Shown here piece after piece: positions 5,403 to 12,243 of a stretch of 12,243 nucleotides of DNA; position 1 is the stretch's first letter; the number at the start of each line of letters is the position of its first letter. The position numbers were made by a program, and so were the translations under genes. The notes under the pieces were generated by a model. The model made no database searches, was not told the DNA's origin, and was given only the letters and a program-made list of their open reading frames with translations. The stretch is from an uncultured Peptococcaceae bacterium (GTDB lineage Bacteria > Bacillota > Desulfitobacteriia > Desulfitobacteriales > Syntrophobotulaceae): positions 1 to 12,243 of the forward strand of contig CALBJS010000108.1 in assembly GCA_937892995.1 (NCBI GenBank). Direction: 5' to 3'.

Positions 5403-6395
5403 ATGAGAATAGCTGTTGATGCTATGGGGGGGGATTATGCCCCTAGTGAAATAATTAAGGGTGCCTTAAGGGCGGCAGTGGTCTATCCCACCATGGAAAT
5501 AATACTTGTTGGCCAGCAGGAGAAGATCATGAACTCCCTTTCGGAGGGAAGCTTGAAGCAAAATATAGAGATCTATAATGCTTCTGAAGTGATCGGTATG
5601 GATGAACCGCCTGCAGCTGCTATAAAAAGAAAAAAAGACTCCTCAATTGTAGTAGCTACACGCTTAGTTAAAGAAGGGTATGCTGATGCTTTGGTTTCGG
5701 CAGGTAGTACGGGGGCCCAGATGGCTTCAGCACTCTTAGGATTAGGACGAATAAGAGGAATAAAACGTCCAGCTATTGGTACAGTCATACCAACTCTTCA
5801 GAAAGGCAAACTCCTGTTAGACGTGGGAGCTAACCCAGATGCCAAGCCGGAAAATCTTCTCCAATATGGGATAATGGGGAGCATTTATGCTGAAATTATT
5901 CTAGATATTAAAAATCCGAAAGTAGCTTTGCTCAATATCGGTAGTGAAGAGGGTAAAGGCAATGAACTTGTCCAAGTTGCCTATGAATTATTTAAAGGGT
6001 CTTCTCTAAACTTTATCGGGAATATTGAAGGTAGAGATATTCCTTATGGCAGAGCGGATGTGGTCGTTTGCGATGCGTTTGTGGGGAATATAGCACTTAA
6101 AACTATCGAGGGAATGGCGTCCTCTCTCTTTCAGCTAATCAAAGAAAAAATAACTACTAATTATGTTAGAAAAATGGGGGCTTTACTTATTAAACCCGGA
6201 TTGAAGGAGATCGCTCAAACTTTAGATTATTCCGAGTACGGGGGGGCTCCTTTGTTAGGAGTTAATGGTACTAGTGTCATCTGTCATGGAAGTTCTAAAG
6301 AAAAAGCGATATTTAATGCCATTAGAGTAGCTAAAGAGTGTGTCGAGGAGGGAATAATAGAAAAAATTGCTCTTCATTATGAAAAAAGTATTTGA
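5403..6395 (+). CDS. plsX: Phosphate acyltransferase PlsX
   Basis: Makes acyl phosphate from acyl-ACP and phosphate, the first step of phospholipid synthesis through PlsX/PlsY; a peripheral membrane enzyme. Start ATG at 5403 follows GGGGAGGGG by seven bases. The 330-aa length is the family norm. Conserved blocks seen: MRIAVDAMGGDYAP (1-14), EVIGMDEPPAAAIKRKKDSS (62-81), LVSAGSTGAQMA (98-109), GANPDAKPENL (142-152), LLNIGSEEGKGNE (177-189), VCDAFVGNIALKT (222-234) and YGGAPLLGVNG (279-289). In many Firmicutes fapR precedes plsX and fabH, fabD and fabG follow; here the next gene is acpP, 127 bp on. A G8 run at 5426-5433 encodes the conserved MGGD and is kept in frame. I see no clear promoter in the 107 bp after the rpmF terminator. 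Confidence 0.96.
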   Translation: MRIAVDAMGGDYAPSEIIKGALRAAVVYPTMEIILVGQQEKIMNSLSEGSLKQNIEIYNASEVIGMDEPPAAAIKRKKDSSIVVATRLVKEGYADALVSAGSTGAQMASALLGLGRIRGIKRPAIGTVIPTLQKGKLLLDVGANPDAKPENLLQYGIMGSIYAEIILDIKNPKVALLNIGSEEGKGNELVQVAYELFKGSSLNFIGNIEGRDIPYGRADVVVCDAFVGNIALKTIEGMASSLFQLIKEKITTNYVRKMGALLIKPGLKEIAQTLDYSEYGGAPLLGVNGTSVICHGSSKEKAIFNAIRVAKECVEEGIIEKIALHYEKSI

Positions 6396-6423
6396 GATCG
6401 GTAAAATCTCTGGTAAAAGTTGC

Positions 6424-6452
6424 TTGCATTATTGATAAATACTGGGTACAAT
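6424..6452 (+). promoter_or_regulatory. Candidate promoter for acpP
   Basis: TACAAT (6447-6452) is a good -10. TTGCAT (6424-6429), 17 bases upstream, matches only the TTG of the -35 consensus. Transcription would start near 6459, leaving a leader of about 64 nt before the acpP start. No terminator is visible after plsX, so acpP may also be read from upstream. Confidence 0.45.
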
Positions 6453-6504
6453 TCTGAATAAAAGAGCTAATATTTAAAAATAATAGGGTAGAAACAAATG
6501 ATCT

Positions 6505-6516
6505 GAGGGGGGGTGG
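6505..6516 (+). promoter_or_regulatory. Ribosome binding site deciding the acpP TTG start
   Basis: GAGGGGGGGTGG, with a run of seven G, ends six bases before TTG at 6523. The ATG at 6518 lies between them in another frame and ends after eight codons, so it is a decoy. The TTG gives the correct acyl carrier protein N-terminus. Confidence 0.7.
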
Positions 6517-6522
6517 CATGAT

Positions 6523-6750
6523 TTGGACGTATACGAAAAGGTAAAATCTATCGTGATTGATCAACTAGGTGTTGATGAAGATGAGATTACTCCGACTGCA
6601 TCATTTGAGGCTTTAAATGCAGATTCTCTAGATATTGTTGAACTTGTCATGGCTCTTGAAGAAGAATTCAACCTCGATATTGCCGATGAAGAGGTTGAAA
6701 ATATTCGTTCTATTGCTGATGTAGTCAAATACGTTAAGGAAAACCAATAA
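6523..6750 (+). CDS. acpP: Acyl carrier protein
   Basis: Carries growing acyl chains as thioesters of its 4'-phosphopantetheine arm and supplies acyl groups to PlsX. The protein is 75 aa, acidic and four-helical in pattern, beginning MDVYEKVKSIVIDQLGV from a TTG codon. The phosphopantetheine attachment site is Ser35 in ADSLDIVELVMALEEEF (33-49). The residue before ADSL is Asn where Gly is usual (LNADSL rather than LGADSL), a small oddity. It lies 127 bp after plsX, without fabH, fabD or fabG between, and 205 bp before rnc, without fabF. A structured element follows directly. Confidence 0.95.
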   Translation: MDVYEKVKSIVIDQLGVDEDEITPTASFEALNADSLDIVELVMALEEEFNLDIADEEVENIRSIADVVKYVKENQ

Positions 6751-6754
6751 ATTT

Positions 6755-6930
6755 CAAAAGCCCAAAAAGCCCCGTAATGCGGAAAGGGGACACACCACCA
6801 TCTCAGATGTTTGAAGTCGGATGCCGGAAGCCAGATTTAGGGGAGGCTTAGAAGCACTTCTTAATTCTGGCTTCGGTTTCAATCTTGGCTCTGAAGAGGA
6901 ATGTCCTAAGTATGTACTACGGGGCTTTTG
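6755..6930. other. Large inverted-repeat element between acpP and rnc
   Basis: A 176-base structured stretch with no gene. Its ends form a perfect 12-bp stem: AAAAGCCCCGTA (6765-6776) and TACGGGGCTTTT (6918-6929). A second copy of the left arm, CAAAAGCCC (6755-6763), can pair instead with GGGCTTTTG (6922-6930). Inside is a 9-bp hairpin GAAGCCAGA (6827-6835) / TCTGGCTTC (6866-6874), extended by CC/GG across a bulged G, and a smaller AGAA/TTCT stem at 6850-6861. A palindrome CATCTCAGATG lies at 6799-6809. It ends 11 bases before the rnc ribosome site. It could be a structured rnc leader, a long-range terminator, an sRNA, or a dispersed intergenic repeat; no known family is recognised. Confidence 0.7.
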
Positions 6931-6955
6931 ATACTAATCAAGAAGGGATAAGCTT

Positions 6956-7705
6956 ATGTCTAGAAAAAATCGTTATTATCTAAAAAATAATAGTAAGCGG
7001 AACTGTAAGGATTTAAAAAAAGAAGCCGAATTATTTATAGGTGGACTAGGATTAGAGAATCCTCAAAGTGATCTTATTTGTACAGCCCTTACTCATCCTT
7101 CTTATACTTTTGAAAACCCGGATAACGGATTAGAAAATAACCAACGGCTTGAGTTTCTCGGAGATGCTGTTCTTGATTTTATCATAGCTGAATACCTTTA
7201 TCTTGCCTATCCGGAAAAACCTGAAGGGGAGCTTACTAAGATGAGAGCTGCAGTGGTTAATGAAACTACTCTTGCTCATAAAGCCAAGAGTATAAATTTG
7301 GGACAGGCACTCTTTCTAGGAAAAGGGGAACAATCATCCGGGGGTAGAGAAAGGCCTTCCATTATCGCCGATGCCCTAGAAGCGGTCATCGGGGCTATTT
7401 ACTTGCAGTATGGCTTTGAAAAAGTTCGTAATTTTATACTCGGAATGTTGGTTCCGAAAATCAAGGAATTAGATCAAGGAAATTACGGGGATTTTAAAAC
7501 CATGCTTCAGGAAAAGGCTCAAAAGGAAGAATACGAAGTAAGTTATAAAATCTTAGCCGAGACAGGACCTGATCATGATAAATTATTTAAAGCAGGCGTC
7601 TATATCCAAAGTCAACTTAAAGGAAAAGGAGCAGGTAAGACGAAAAAAGAGGCTGAACAACAAGCGGCTTGTATTGCTCTGCAAAAATGGGAGGGAAAAA
7701 ATTAG
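6956..7705 (+). CDS. rnc: Ribonuclease III
   Basis: Cuts double-stranded RNA with magnesium, processing rRNA precursors and structured mRNAs. Start ATG at 6956 follows AGAAGGG by eight bases; the protein is 249 aa. The catalytic domain holds the signature RLEFLGDAV (64-72) with Glu66 and Asp70, and the second acidic pair Asp139 and Glu142 in DALEAVIGAIYL (139-150). A double-stranded RNA-binding domain runs from about 179 to 247 (DFKTMLQEKAQ through KKEAEQQAACIALQ). The basic N-terminal stretch of about 20 residues is somewhat longer than usual. Its stop TAG shares a base with the smc GTG start, so the two are cotranslated. The large structured element directly upstream may serve as its leader. 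Confidence 0.96.
   Translation: MSRKNRYYLKNNSKRNCKDLKKEAELFIGGLGLENPQSDLICTALTHPSYTFENPDNGLENNQRLEFLGDAVLDFIIAEYLYLAYPEKPEGELTKMRAAVVNETTLAHKAKSINLGQALFLGKGEQSSGGRERPSIIADALEAVIGAIYLQYGFEKVRNFILGMLVPKIKELDQGNYGDFKTMLQEKAQKEEYEVSYKILAETGPDHDKLFKAGVYIQSQLKGKGAGKTKKEAEQQAACIALQKWEGKN
7689..7695 (+). promoter_or_regulatory. Ribosome binding site deciding the smc GTG start
   Basis: GGGAGGG in the last codons of rnc ends nine bases before GTG at 7705. The in-frame ATG at 7687 abuts it on the upstream side and cannot use it, which favours the GTG. Confidence 0.7.
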
Positions 7706-10700
7706 TGACAGCAAGGAAGAACTATCAAGTTTTCCTGAAGTCTATCCAAATACAAGGGTTTAAATCGTTTGCCGATAAACTTAGACTGGATTTGCAACCA
7801 GGGCTAAGTGTCATTGTCGGCCCTAATGGGAGTGGAAAAAGTAATGTTGCTGATGCCGTACGTTGGGTTCTAGGAGAACAAAGTGCTAAAAGTCTAAGGG
7901 GAACTAGGATGGAGGATGTGATCTTTGCTGGAAGTTCTGCAAGACGCCCGGTAGGGATGGCTGAGGTTTCTCTCGTTTTTGATAATTCGACGGGTCTTTT
8001 TGCACTAGATTATGAAGAAGTGGTTATTACCCGTAGGGTTTATAGGGATGGAGAAGGGCAGTTTTTTATTAACCGATCTCCCTGTAGATTAAAGGACATC
8101 CAGGAATTATTTATGGATACCGGTTCCGGAAAAGAAGGTTTTTCTATTATTAGTCAGGGCCAGGTGGAAGAAATCCTAAACCTGAAATCGGAAGAACGTA
8201 GGTTATTAATAGAGGAAGTAGCCGGTATCAGTAAATTTCGGCTAAGGAAGAAAGAAACTCTAAAGAAATTGGAAGAAACGAAGCAAAATGTTAGTCGTCT
8301 CAAGGATATAATCTCTGAAGTTGAGGCTCGAATAGAACCTTTGGCCAAACAAGCTGAAGCAGCGAAGGTCAGCAAAGAGTTGAATGCTAATCTTGAAAAC
8401 ACTGAAATCCAACTTATTGTTAATGAACTTTCTGAAATCAGCACTAAGTTAAAAAAAGCCCAAACTAGTCTGGAAGAATTGAATATGGAGTTAACGGTAC
8501 TTACTACGACGATTGCCGCCGAAGAAAACTTAAGTATTAGAAGTAAATACGAACTCAATCAATTGGAACAAGATATCCAGGCTCTGCAAGGAGAAGTTTA
8601 TGCCTTGGAAAATGAGGTCAAAGAAGCAGCACATGAATTGTCCTTAATGTCCGAAAGGCAGGGCTATACTCAAGAACAGTTAAGCCGCTTGGAGAAAGAG
8701 ATTAAAGTGGCGGAAGAAAAATCAACTCAAGCAAAGGATAAGCTCACAAAATTGACAGAGAAGGAAGGGCTTCTGGAAGACATCCTTCAAAAAAGCTCAC
8801 TAGACCTAAAAAAAAGGGAGACCCATCTAACTGAGTTACAGAATATAAGTGGTGGGGCACAATTGGATGATCTTAAAACAGAATTATTCGAAGCGTTAGC
8901 CCAGAAAACTAAAATAGCTAACGAGTTTGCCGAATTAGAACAGAAGAAGGCTACTCATCTTAGGCAGGAAAAGCAATTGCTTGAGGATATCGAAATAAAA
9001 GAAAATGAAAGGACTATCCTTTTAAAGGAAGTCTCTAAACAAGACGAGGAAAGGGTTAAGGTAGAGAGTGAGAGTACTTTGCTCCAGCAAAGTATCGAGA
9101 AAATAAAACTTCAGATAGACAATAATAAGAAGCAAGTACTTAGCCTTGAAGAAAAACGTACCGCATTAATCAGAAAGACCGATCAAGCTAGTGCTAGATT
9201 GAACGCCCTTCAAACCCTGGAAGAGAATCTGGAAGGATATCAAAAAGGGGTTAGGGAAATTATTCTCGCCGGCCGTAGGGGGGAAATAAATAGTTCGATC
9301 TATGGTACTGTGGCTGATAATATTGAGGTTAATGCGAAATATGAGCTTGCACTGGAGACGTCTTTAGGTAATGCACTTCAAAACGTTATTGTCGAAACGA
9401 CTAAAGATGGGAAAGATTGTATTGCATATCTAAAGAAGACATCCAAAGGCAGGGCTACATTTCTGCCTCTGGATGCCCTTAAAGGCACTAGATACTCATT
9501 AGACACTAGGGTTTTGAGGCATAAGGGATTTCAAGGCTTGGCAGTGGAACTGGTGAAGTATGATAGACGCTTTAATCAGATTATGGAGTTTTTATTGGGG
9601 AGAATCCTAGTAGCAAATAACATGGATTCAGCCATCGAATTGGCTAGAATCAATAATTATAAGGTAAGGGTTGTAACCCTTCAGGGTGACCAAGTGAATC
9701 CTGGGGGATCATTAACAGGTGGGAGTTCCAGGAACCAAAGCAGCGGTTTACTTGGTAGAACAAGAGAAATCGAGGAACTTTCTAAGGTAATTAGTGCTTG
9801 GGACTCTGAGTTGGAAGTCGAGAATCAAAAAATAGTTCTTCAGAAAGAGGAACTTGAGGAGTCACTCAAAACTAAGGAAAAACTAGAATCTGAATTAAAA
9901 GGATTGAGTGAAGCTAAGGGAATTATGGCAGTCGACAGAAAGCATAAGGAGGAAAGAATCAGTCGTCTGGCCGAGTCGGTCCGCATGCTTAATTTTGAGC
10001 TGGCCGATGTACGAGCACAGTTAATAAATTTTAGCGACAGAGAAATAGAAACAAGAAGGCAGATGGAATCCTCGGAACAGAAGCTTGGGCAACTACAAAC
10101 CCAGCAAGTGAACCTGGAAAGACTGGTTAAAGAGACAAGTATTCAGGTCCAAGAACTGACAGGGGAGATTACTTCAGCAAAGGTGGAAACTGCTAGATGG
10201 GAACAAGAGCTTAATCAGACGAAATTGCTTATTATGGAGGAAAAGGAACTTTTGCAAAGTTACTTTGCCCTTTTAGAAGAGAAAAAGACTGAATTGGCTA
10301 GTGTTCGGCAATTCGGAGAAGAACTGATCGAAGCCCAGGATGAAGTAGAACAAAGCATCCAGGTAACAACCCAACAATTAAACGAAAAAAAGTATTCTTT
10401 GTTGGAATTGCGTGAGAAAAGAGAAAGATTATCCTTAGAAACCATAAACCAAGAAGAAAGTGTCCAGAATAAAAACCGCCAAGCCAAGAATATGGAACAA
10501 CAGCTTCATCAGAGTGAACTACGGATCGCTCGTTGGGAAGCAGAATGGGAAGCAGGTTGTTCCAGACTCCAAGTGGAATATAATCTTACTTGGGAGGAGG
10601 CTCTTGCTTATTTGACGCAAGAGGATAAAGGGTTTCTACAGGAGAGAGTCCTCGCTTTAAAAGAACAGATAGAAAAGCTCGGACCTGTTAATTACACTGC

Positions 10701-11283
10701 CTTGGATGAATACCCTGAAACTTTAAAACGTTTTGACTTTCTAACAACTCAGAAAAATGATTTGCTGGAAGCCGGAGATTCATTATTCCAGCTTATCGAT
10801 GAACTCAATAAAAGCATGACAGAACGTTTTGAGGAAGGGTTTGGAGCTGTTAATCAGGCTTTCCAAGAAGTATTCAAGGAACTTTTCAATGGGGGGCATG
10901 CTGAGCTTTTGTTAGATGACCCGGATAATATCCTGGAGACCGGTGTTAATATTATTGCTCAGCCTCCAGGGAAAAAGGCTCAATTGTTATCCCTTCTTTC
11001 CGGAGGGGAACGTTCTTTTACGGCCATAGCCCTTCTTTTTGCTTTTTTAAAGGTTAAACCTAGCCCATTTTGTCTCCTGGATGAAATTGAGGCCGCTTTA
11101 GATGAAGCTAATGCCAAACGTTTTGTCCAATATTTGCGTAATCTTTCGGACCAGACTCAATTCATCTTGATTTCTCACCGGCGCACTACTATGGAATCTG
11201 CTGATAGATTGTATGGAATTACTATGGAAGAATCCGGAGTATCGAAACTCTTAACCGTAGAACTTGAGGATAGGGTTAGTTAA
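7705..11283 (+). CDS. smc: Chromosome partition protein SMC
   Basis: ATP-driven chromosome condensation and segregation, working as a dimer with ScpA and ScpB. From GTG at 7705 the protein is 1192 aa, the usual size. The N-terminal head contains FLKSIQIQGFKSFADK and Walker A GPNGSGKS (39-46); the Q-loop region is near ISQGQV (about 150). Two long coiled coils, rich in Glu, Lys, Gln and Leu, run about 160-520 and 680-1020. The hinge lies between, starting near YGTVADNIEV (533) and ending with PGGSLTGG (666-673). The C-terminal head has the ABC signature LSGGE (1098-1102), Walker B FCLLDEIEAALDEAN (1122-1136) with Asp1126 and Glu1127, and the switch His in ISHRRTTME. It overlaps the rnc stop by one base and precedes ftsY, the common Firmicutes order. 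Confidence 0.97.
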   Translation: MTARKNYQVFLKSIQIQGFKSFADKLRLDLQPGLSVIVGPNGSGKSNVADAVRWVLGEQSAKSLRGTRMEDVIFAGSSARRPVGMAEVSLVFDNSTGLFALDYEEVVITRRVYRDGEGQFFINRSPCRLKDIQELFMDTGSGKEGFSIISQGQVEEILNLKSEERRLLIEEVAGISKFRLRKKETLKKLEETKQNVSRLKDIISEVEARIEPLAKQAEAAKVSKELNANLENTEIQLIVNELSEISTKLKKAQTSLEELNMELTVLTTTIAAEENLSIRSKYELNQLEQDIQALQGEVYALENEVKEAAHELSLMSERQGYTQEQLSRLEKEIKVAEEKSTQAKDKLTKLTEKEGLLEDILQKSSLDLKKRETHLTELQNISGGAQLDDLKTELFEALAQKTKIANEFAELEQKKATHLRQEKQLLEDIEIKENERTILLKEVSKQDEERVKVESESTLLQQSIEKIKLQIDNNKKQVLSLEEKRTALIRKTDQASARLNALQTLEENLEGYQKGVREIILAGRRGEINSSIYGTVADNIEVNAKYELALETSLGNALQNVIVETTKDGKDCIAYLKKTSKGRATFLPLDALKGTRYSLDTRVLRHKGFQGLAVELVKYDRRFNQIMEFLLGRILVANNMDSAIELARINNYKVRVVTLQGDQVNPGGSLTGGSSRNQSSGLLGRTREIEELSKVISAWDSELEVENQKIVLQKEELEESLKTKEKLESELKGLSEAKGIMAVDRKHKEERISRLAESVRMLNFELADVRAQLINFSDREIETRRQMESSEQKLGQLQTQQVNLERLVKETSIQVQELTGEITSAKVETARWEQELNQTKLLIMEEKELLQSYFALLEEKKTELASVRQFGEELIEAQDEVEQSIQVTTQQLNEKKYSLLELREKRERLSLETINQEESVQNKNRQAKNMEQQLHQSELRIARWEAEWEAGCSRLQVEYNLTWEEALAYLTQEDKGFLQERVLALKEQIEKLGPVNYTALDEYPETLKRFDFLTTQKNDLLEAGDSLFQLIDELNKSMTERFEEGFGAVNQAFQEVFKELFNGGHAELLLDDPDNILETGVNIIAQPPGKKAQLLSLLSGGERSFTAIALLFAFLKVKPSPFCLLDEIEAALDEANAKRFVQYLRNLSDQTQFILISHRRTTMESADRLYGITMEESGVSKLLTVELEDRVS

Positions 11284-11319
11284 TGAACGTTTGTGCATTA
11301 GGCCCTCCGTGGCCGTTAT

Positions 11320-11348
11320 TTGTGGGGATTGTGAAAATGTGGTAAAAT
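11320..11348 (+). promoter_or_regulatory. Candidate extended -10 promoter for ftsY
   Basis: TGG-TAAAAT (11340-11348) is an extended -10 element, and TTGTGG (11320-11325) stands 17 bases before the hexamer with the TTG of the -35 consensus. Transcription would begin near 11355, leaving a leader of about 105 nt with a weak AT-rich hairpin at 11373-11405. It would allow ftsY to be expressed apart from rnc-smc. Confidence 0.45.
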
Positions 11349-11461
11349 TTTTTGTATCACATATTTAAACAGAATAGCTTTCTCATATGGTACTAAGAAG
11401 TTATTTAGCACTCAGGGTAATGTTCGCTTACTGAAAATGAACCTTAAAGGAGAGAAACTAA

Positions 11462-12243
11462 GTGGCAGGACTATTTAATAAGCTTAAGGAAAAATTAACG
11501 AAAACCCGGCAGGGTTTTGTAGATAGGGTAGAGCTGGTTTTTTCAGGTGCGGGAAAGATTGATGAAAACCTATATGAGGAATTAGAAGAAGTACTTATCC
11601 AGTCAGATGTAGGAGTAAATACTGCCTTTGAGCTAGTAGAAATGCTGCGTAAATCTGTGAAAGAACGGAAAATATCTGATCCCCTTGCACTTCAAGAAAT
11701 TCTTAAGGAACATATCACCTTACTTCTAGGTGAAGAAAGCCGCTTGAATTTTGCCCTGCAAAGCCCCACGGTATATTTAATAGTTGGAGTCAATGGAGTT
11801 GGAAAAACAACGACCATAGGCAAACTTGCCAAGAATCTTCAGTCTGAAGGAAAGAGTGTGTTGTTGGCGGCAGGGGATACTTTCAGGGCCGCTGCCATTG
11901 AGCAACTTGAAGTATGGGGAGAACGAGCAGAAGTGGAGGTAATTAAACAAGCGGAAGGTGCTGACCCAGCTGCAGTAGCTTTCGATGCAGTTCGAGCTGC
12001 CAAGTCTCGGGGTGTTGATGTTCTTTTGATCGACACGGCAGGAAGGTTACATAATAAAGTTAATCTAATGAAAGAGTTAAGTAAAATTAAAAGAGTAATA
12101 GAACGTGAAGTACCCGAAGCACCCCATGAGGTCCTCTTAGTCTTGGATGCTACTACCGGTCAAAATGCCATTCAGCAAGTCAAACTTTTTCAGGAGGCTG
12201 CGAGTCTAACCGGGATTATTCTTACCAAACTGGATGGGACAGC
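11462..12243 (+). CDS. ftsY: Signal recognition particle receptor FtsY (cut by right edge)
   Basis: GTPase at the membrane that receives ribosome-SRP complexes and hands nascent membrane proteins to the translocon. GTG at 11462 follows AAAGGAGAG (11446-11454) by seven bases. The 260 complete codons present open MAGLFNKLKEKLTKTRQG and remain in frame to the edge. The N domain covers about 1-95; the NG GTPase motifs are intact: G1 GVNGVGKTTT (109-118), the insertion-box start GDTFRAAA (138-145), G3 DTAGR (191-195) and G4 TKLDG (255-259). The acidic N-terminal A domain of the E. coli protein is absent, as usual in Firmicutes. The rest of the G domain lies beyond the window. It is separated from smc by 178 bp, where a candidate promoter lies. 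Confidence 0.96.
   Translation, partial: MAGLFNKLKEKLTKTRQGFVDRVELVFSGAGKIDENLYEELEEVLIQSDVGVNTAFELVEMLRKSVKERKISDPLALQEILKEHITLLLGEESRLNFALQSPTVYLIVGVNGVGKTTTIGKLAKNLQSEGKSVLLAAGDTFRAAAIEQLEVWGERAEVEVIKQAEGADPAAVAFDAVRAAKSRGVDVLLIDTAGRLHNKVNLMKELSKIKRVIEREVPEAPHEVLLVLDATTGQNAIQQVKLFQEAASLTGIILTKLDGT

Noticed and set aside
8154..8558. 134-codon minus-strand frame within smc
   Set aside because: It is the complement of the smc coiled-coil region; its Ser/Leu-rich product mirrors Glu/Lys-rich codons.
11302..11320. GGCC-loop-GGCC after smc as a terminator
   Set aside because: Only four base pairs and no run of T after it.
1..12243. Mobile element, CRISPR array or defence system
   Set aside because: No transposase, integrase, regularly spaced repeats or defence-like gene; all reading frames of length belong to known core families or one conserved coiled-coil protein.

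Overview
The window looks like a chromosomal core region of a low-to-mid GC, spore-forming Gram-positive anaerobe of the Clostridia, most likely in or near the Peptococcaceae/Desulfitobacteriaceae (Desulfosporosinus/Dehalobacter-like). The organism call is an inference. It rests on two sporulation genes (gpr, ylbJ), an acetate kinase gene, and the order DUF177 gene - rpmF - plsX - acpP - rnc - smc - ftsY, all with strong Shine-Dalgarno sites and frequent TTG/GTG starts. I see no mobile element, phage gene, CRISPR array, tRNA or rRNA.

Layout. On the minus strand, 1-432 is the N-terminal part of the germination protease gene gpr, cut by the window edge. Its upstream region has a near-perfect sigma-G-type promoter and a leader hairpin. 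Divergently, rsmD (654-1217) and a coiled-coil protein gene (1221-1709) form a two-gene unit. This converges, with only 5 bp between stop codons, on ylbJ (1715-2878, minus), a sporulation membrane protein gene. A 378-bp gene-free region separates ylbJ from divergent ackA (3257-4459). From ackA on, every gene reads rightwards: yceD/DUF177 (4544-5053) and rpmF (5058-5237) behind a perfect-consensus vegetative promoter, an intrinsic terminator, plsX (5403-6395), acpP (6523-6750), a 205-bp gap holding a large inverted-repeat structure, rnc (6956-7705), smc (7705-11283, sharing one base with rnc), and ftsY (11462 to the right edge, cut).

How the genes work together. yceD, rpmF, plsX and acpP link ribosome assembly with phospholipid and fatty-acid synthesis. 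rnc, smc and ftsY cover RNA processing, chromosome condensation and membrane targeting of proteins. ackA makes ATP from acetyl phosphate. gpr and ylbJ belong to sporulation and germination and are transcribed against the housekeeping genes.

Most notable points: (1) the roughly 175-nt structured element between acpP and rnc, with a 12-bp closing stem and an inner hairpin, ending just before the rnc ribosome binding site; (2) a perfect 13-bp inverted repeat inside the yceD reading frame; (3) a 19-codon reading frame with a good ribosome binding site that spans the rpmF-plsX terminator; (4) the absence of fapR and the fab genes from the plsX-acpP interval and of coaD after rsmD; (5) the sigma-G-type promoter and hairpin leader of gpr. 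No wholly new multi-gene system is evident; the genes are conserved housekeeping and sporulation genes.
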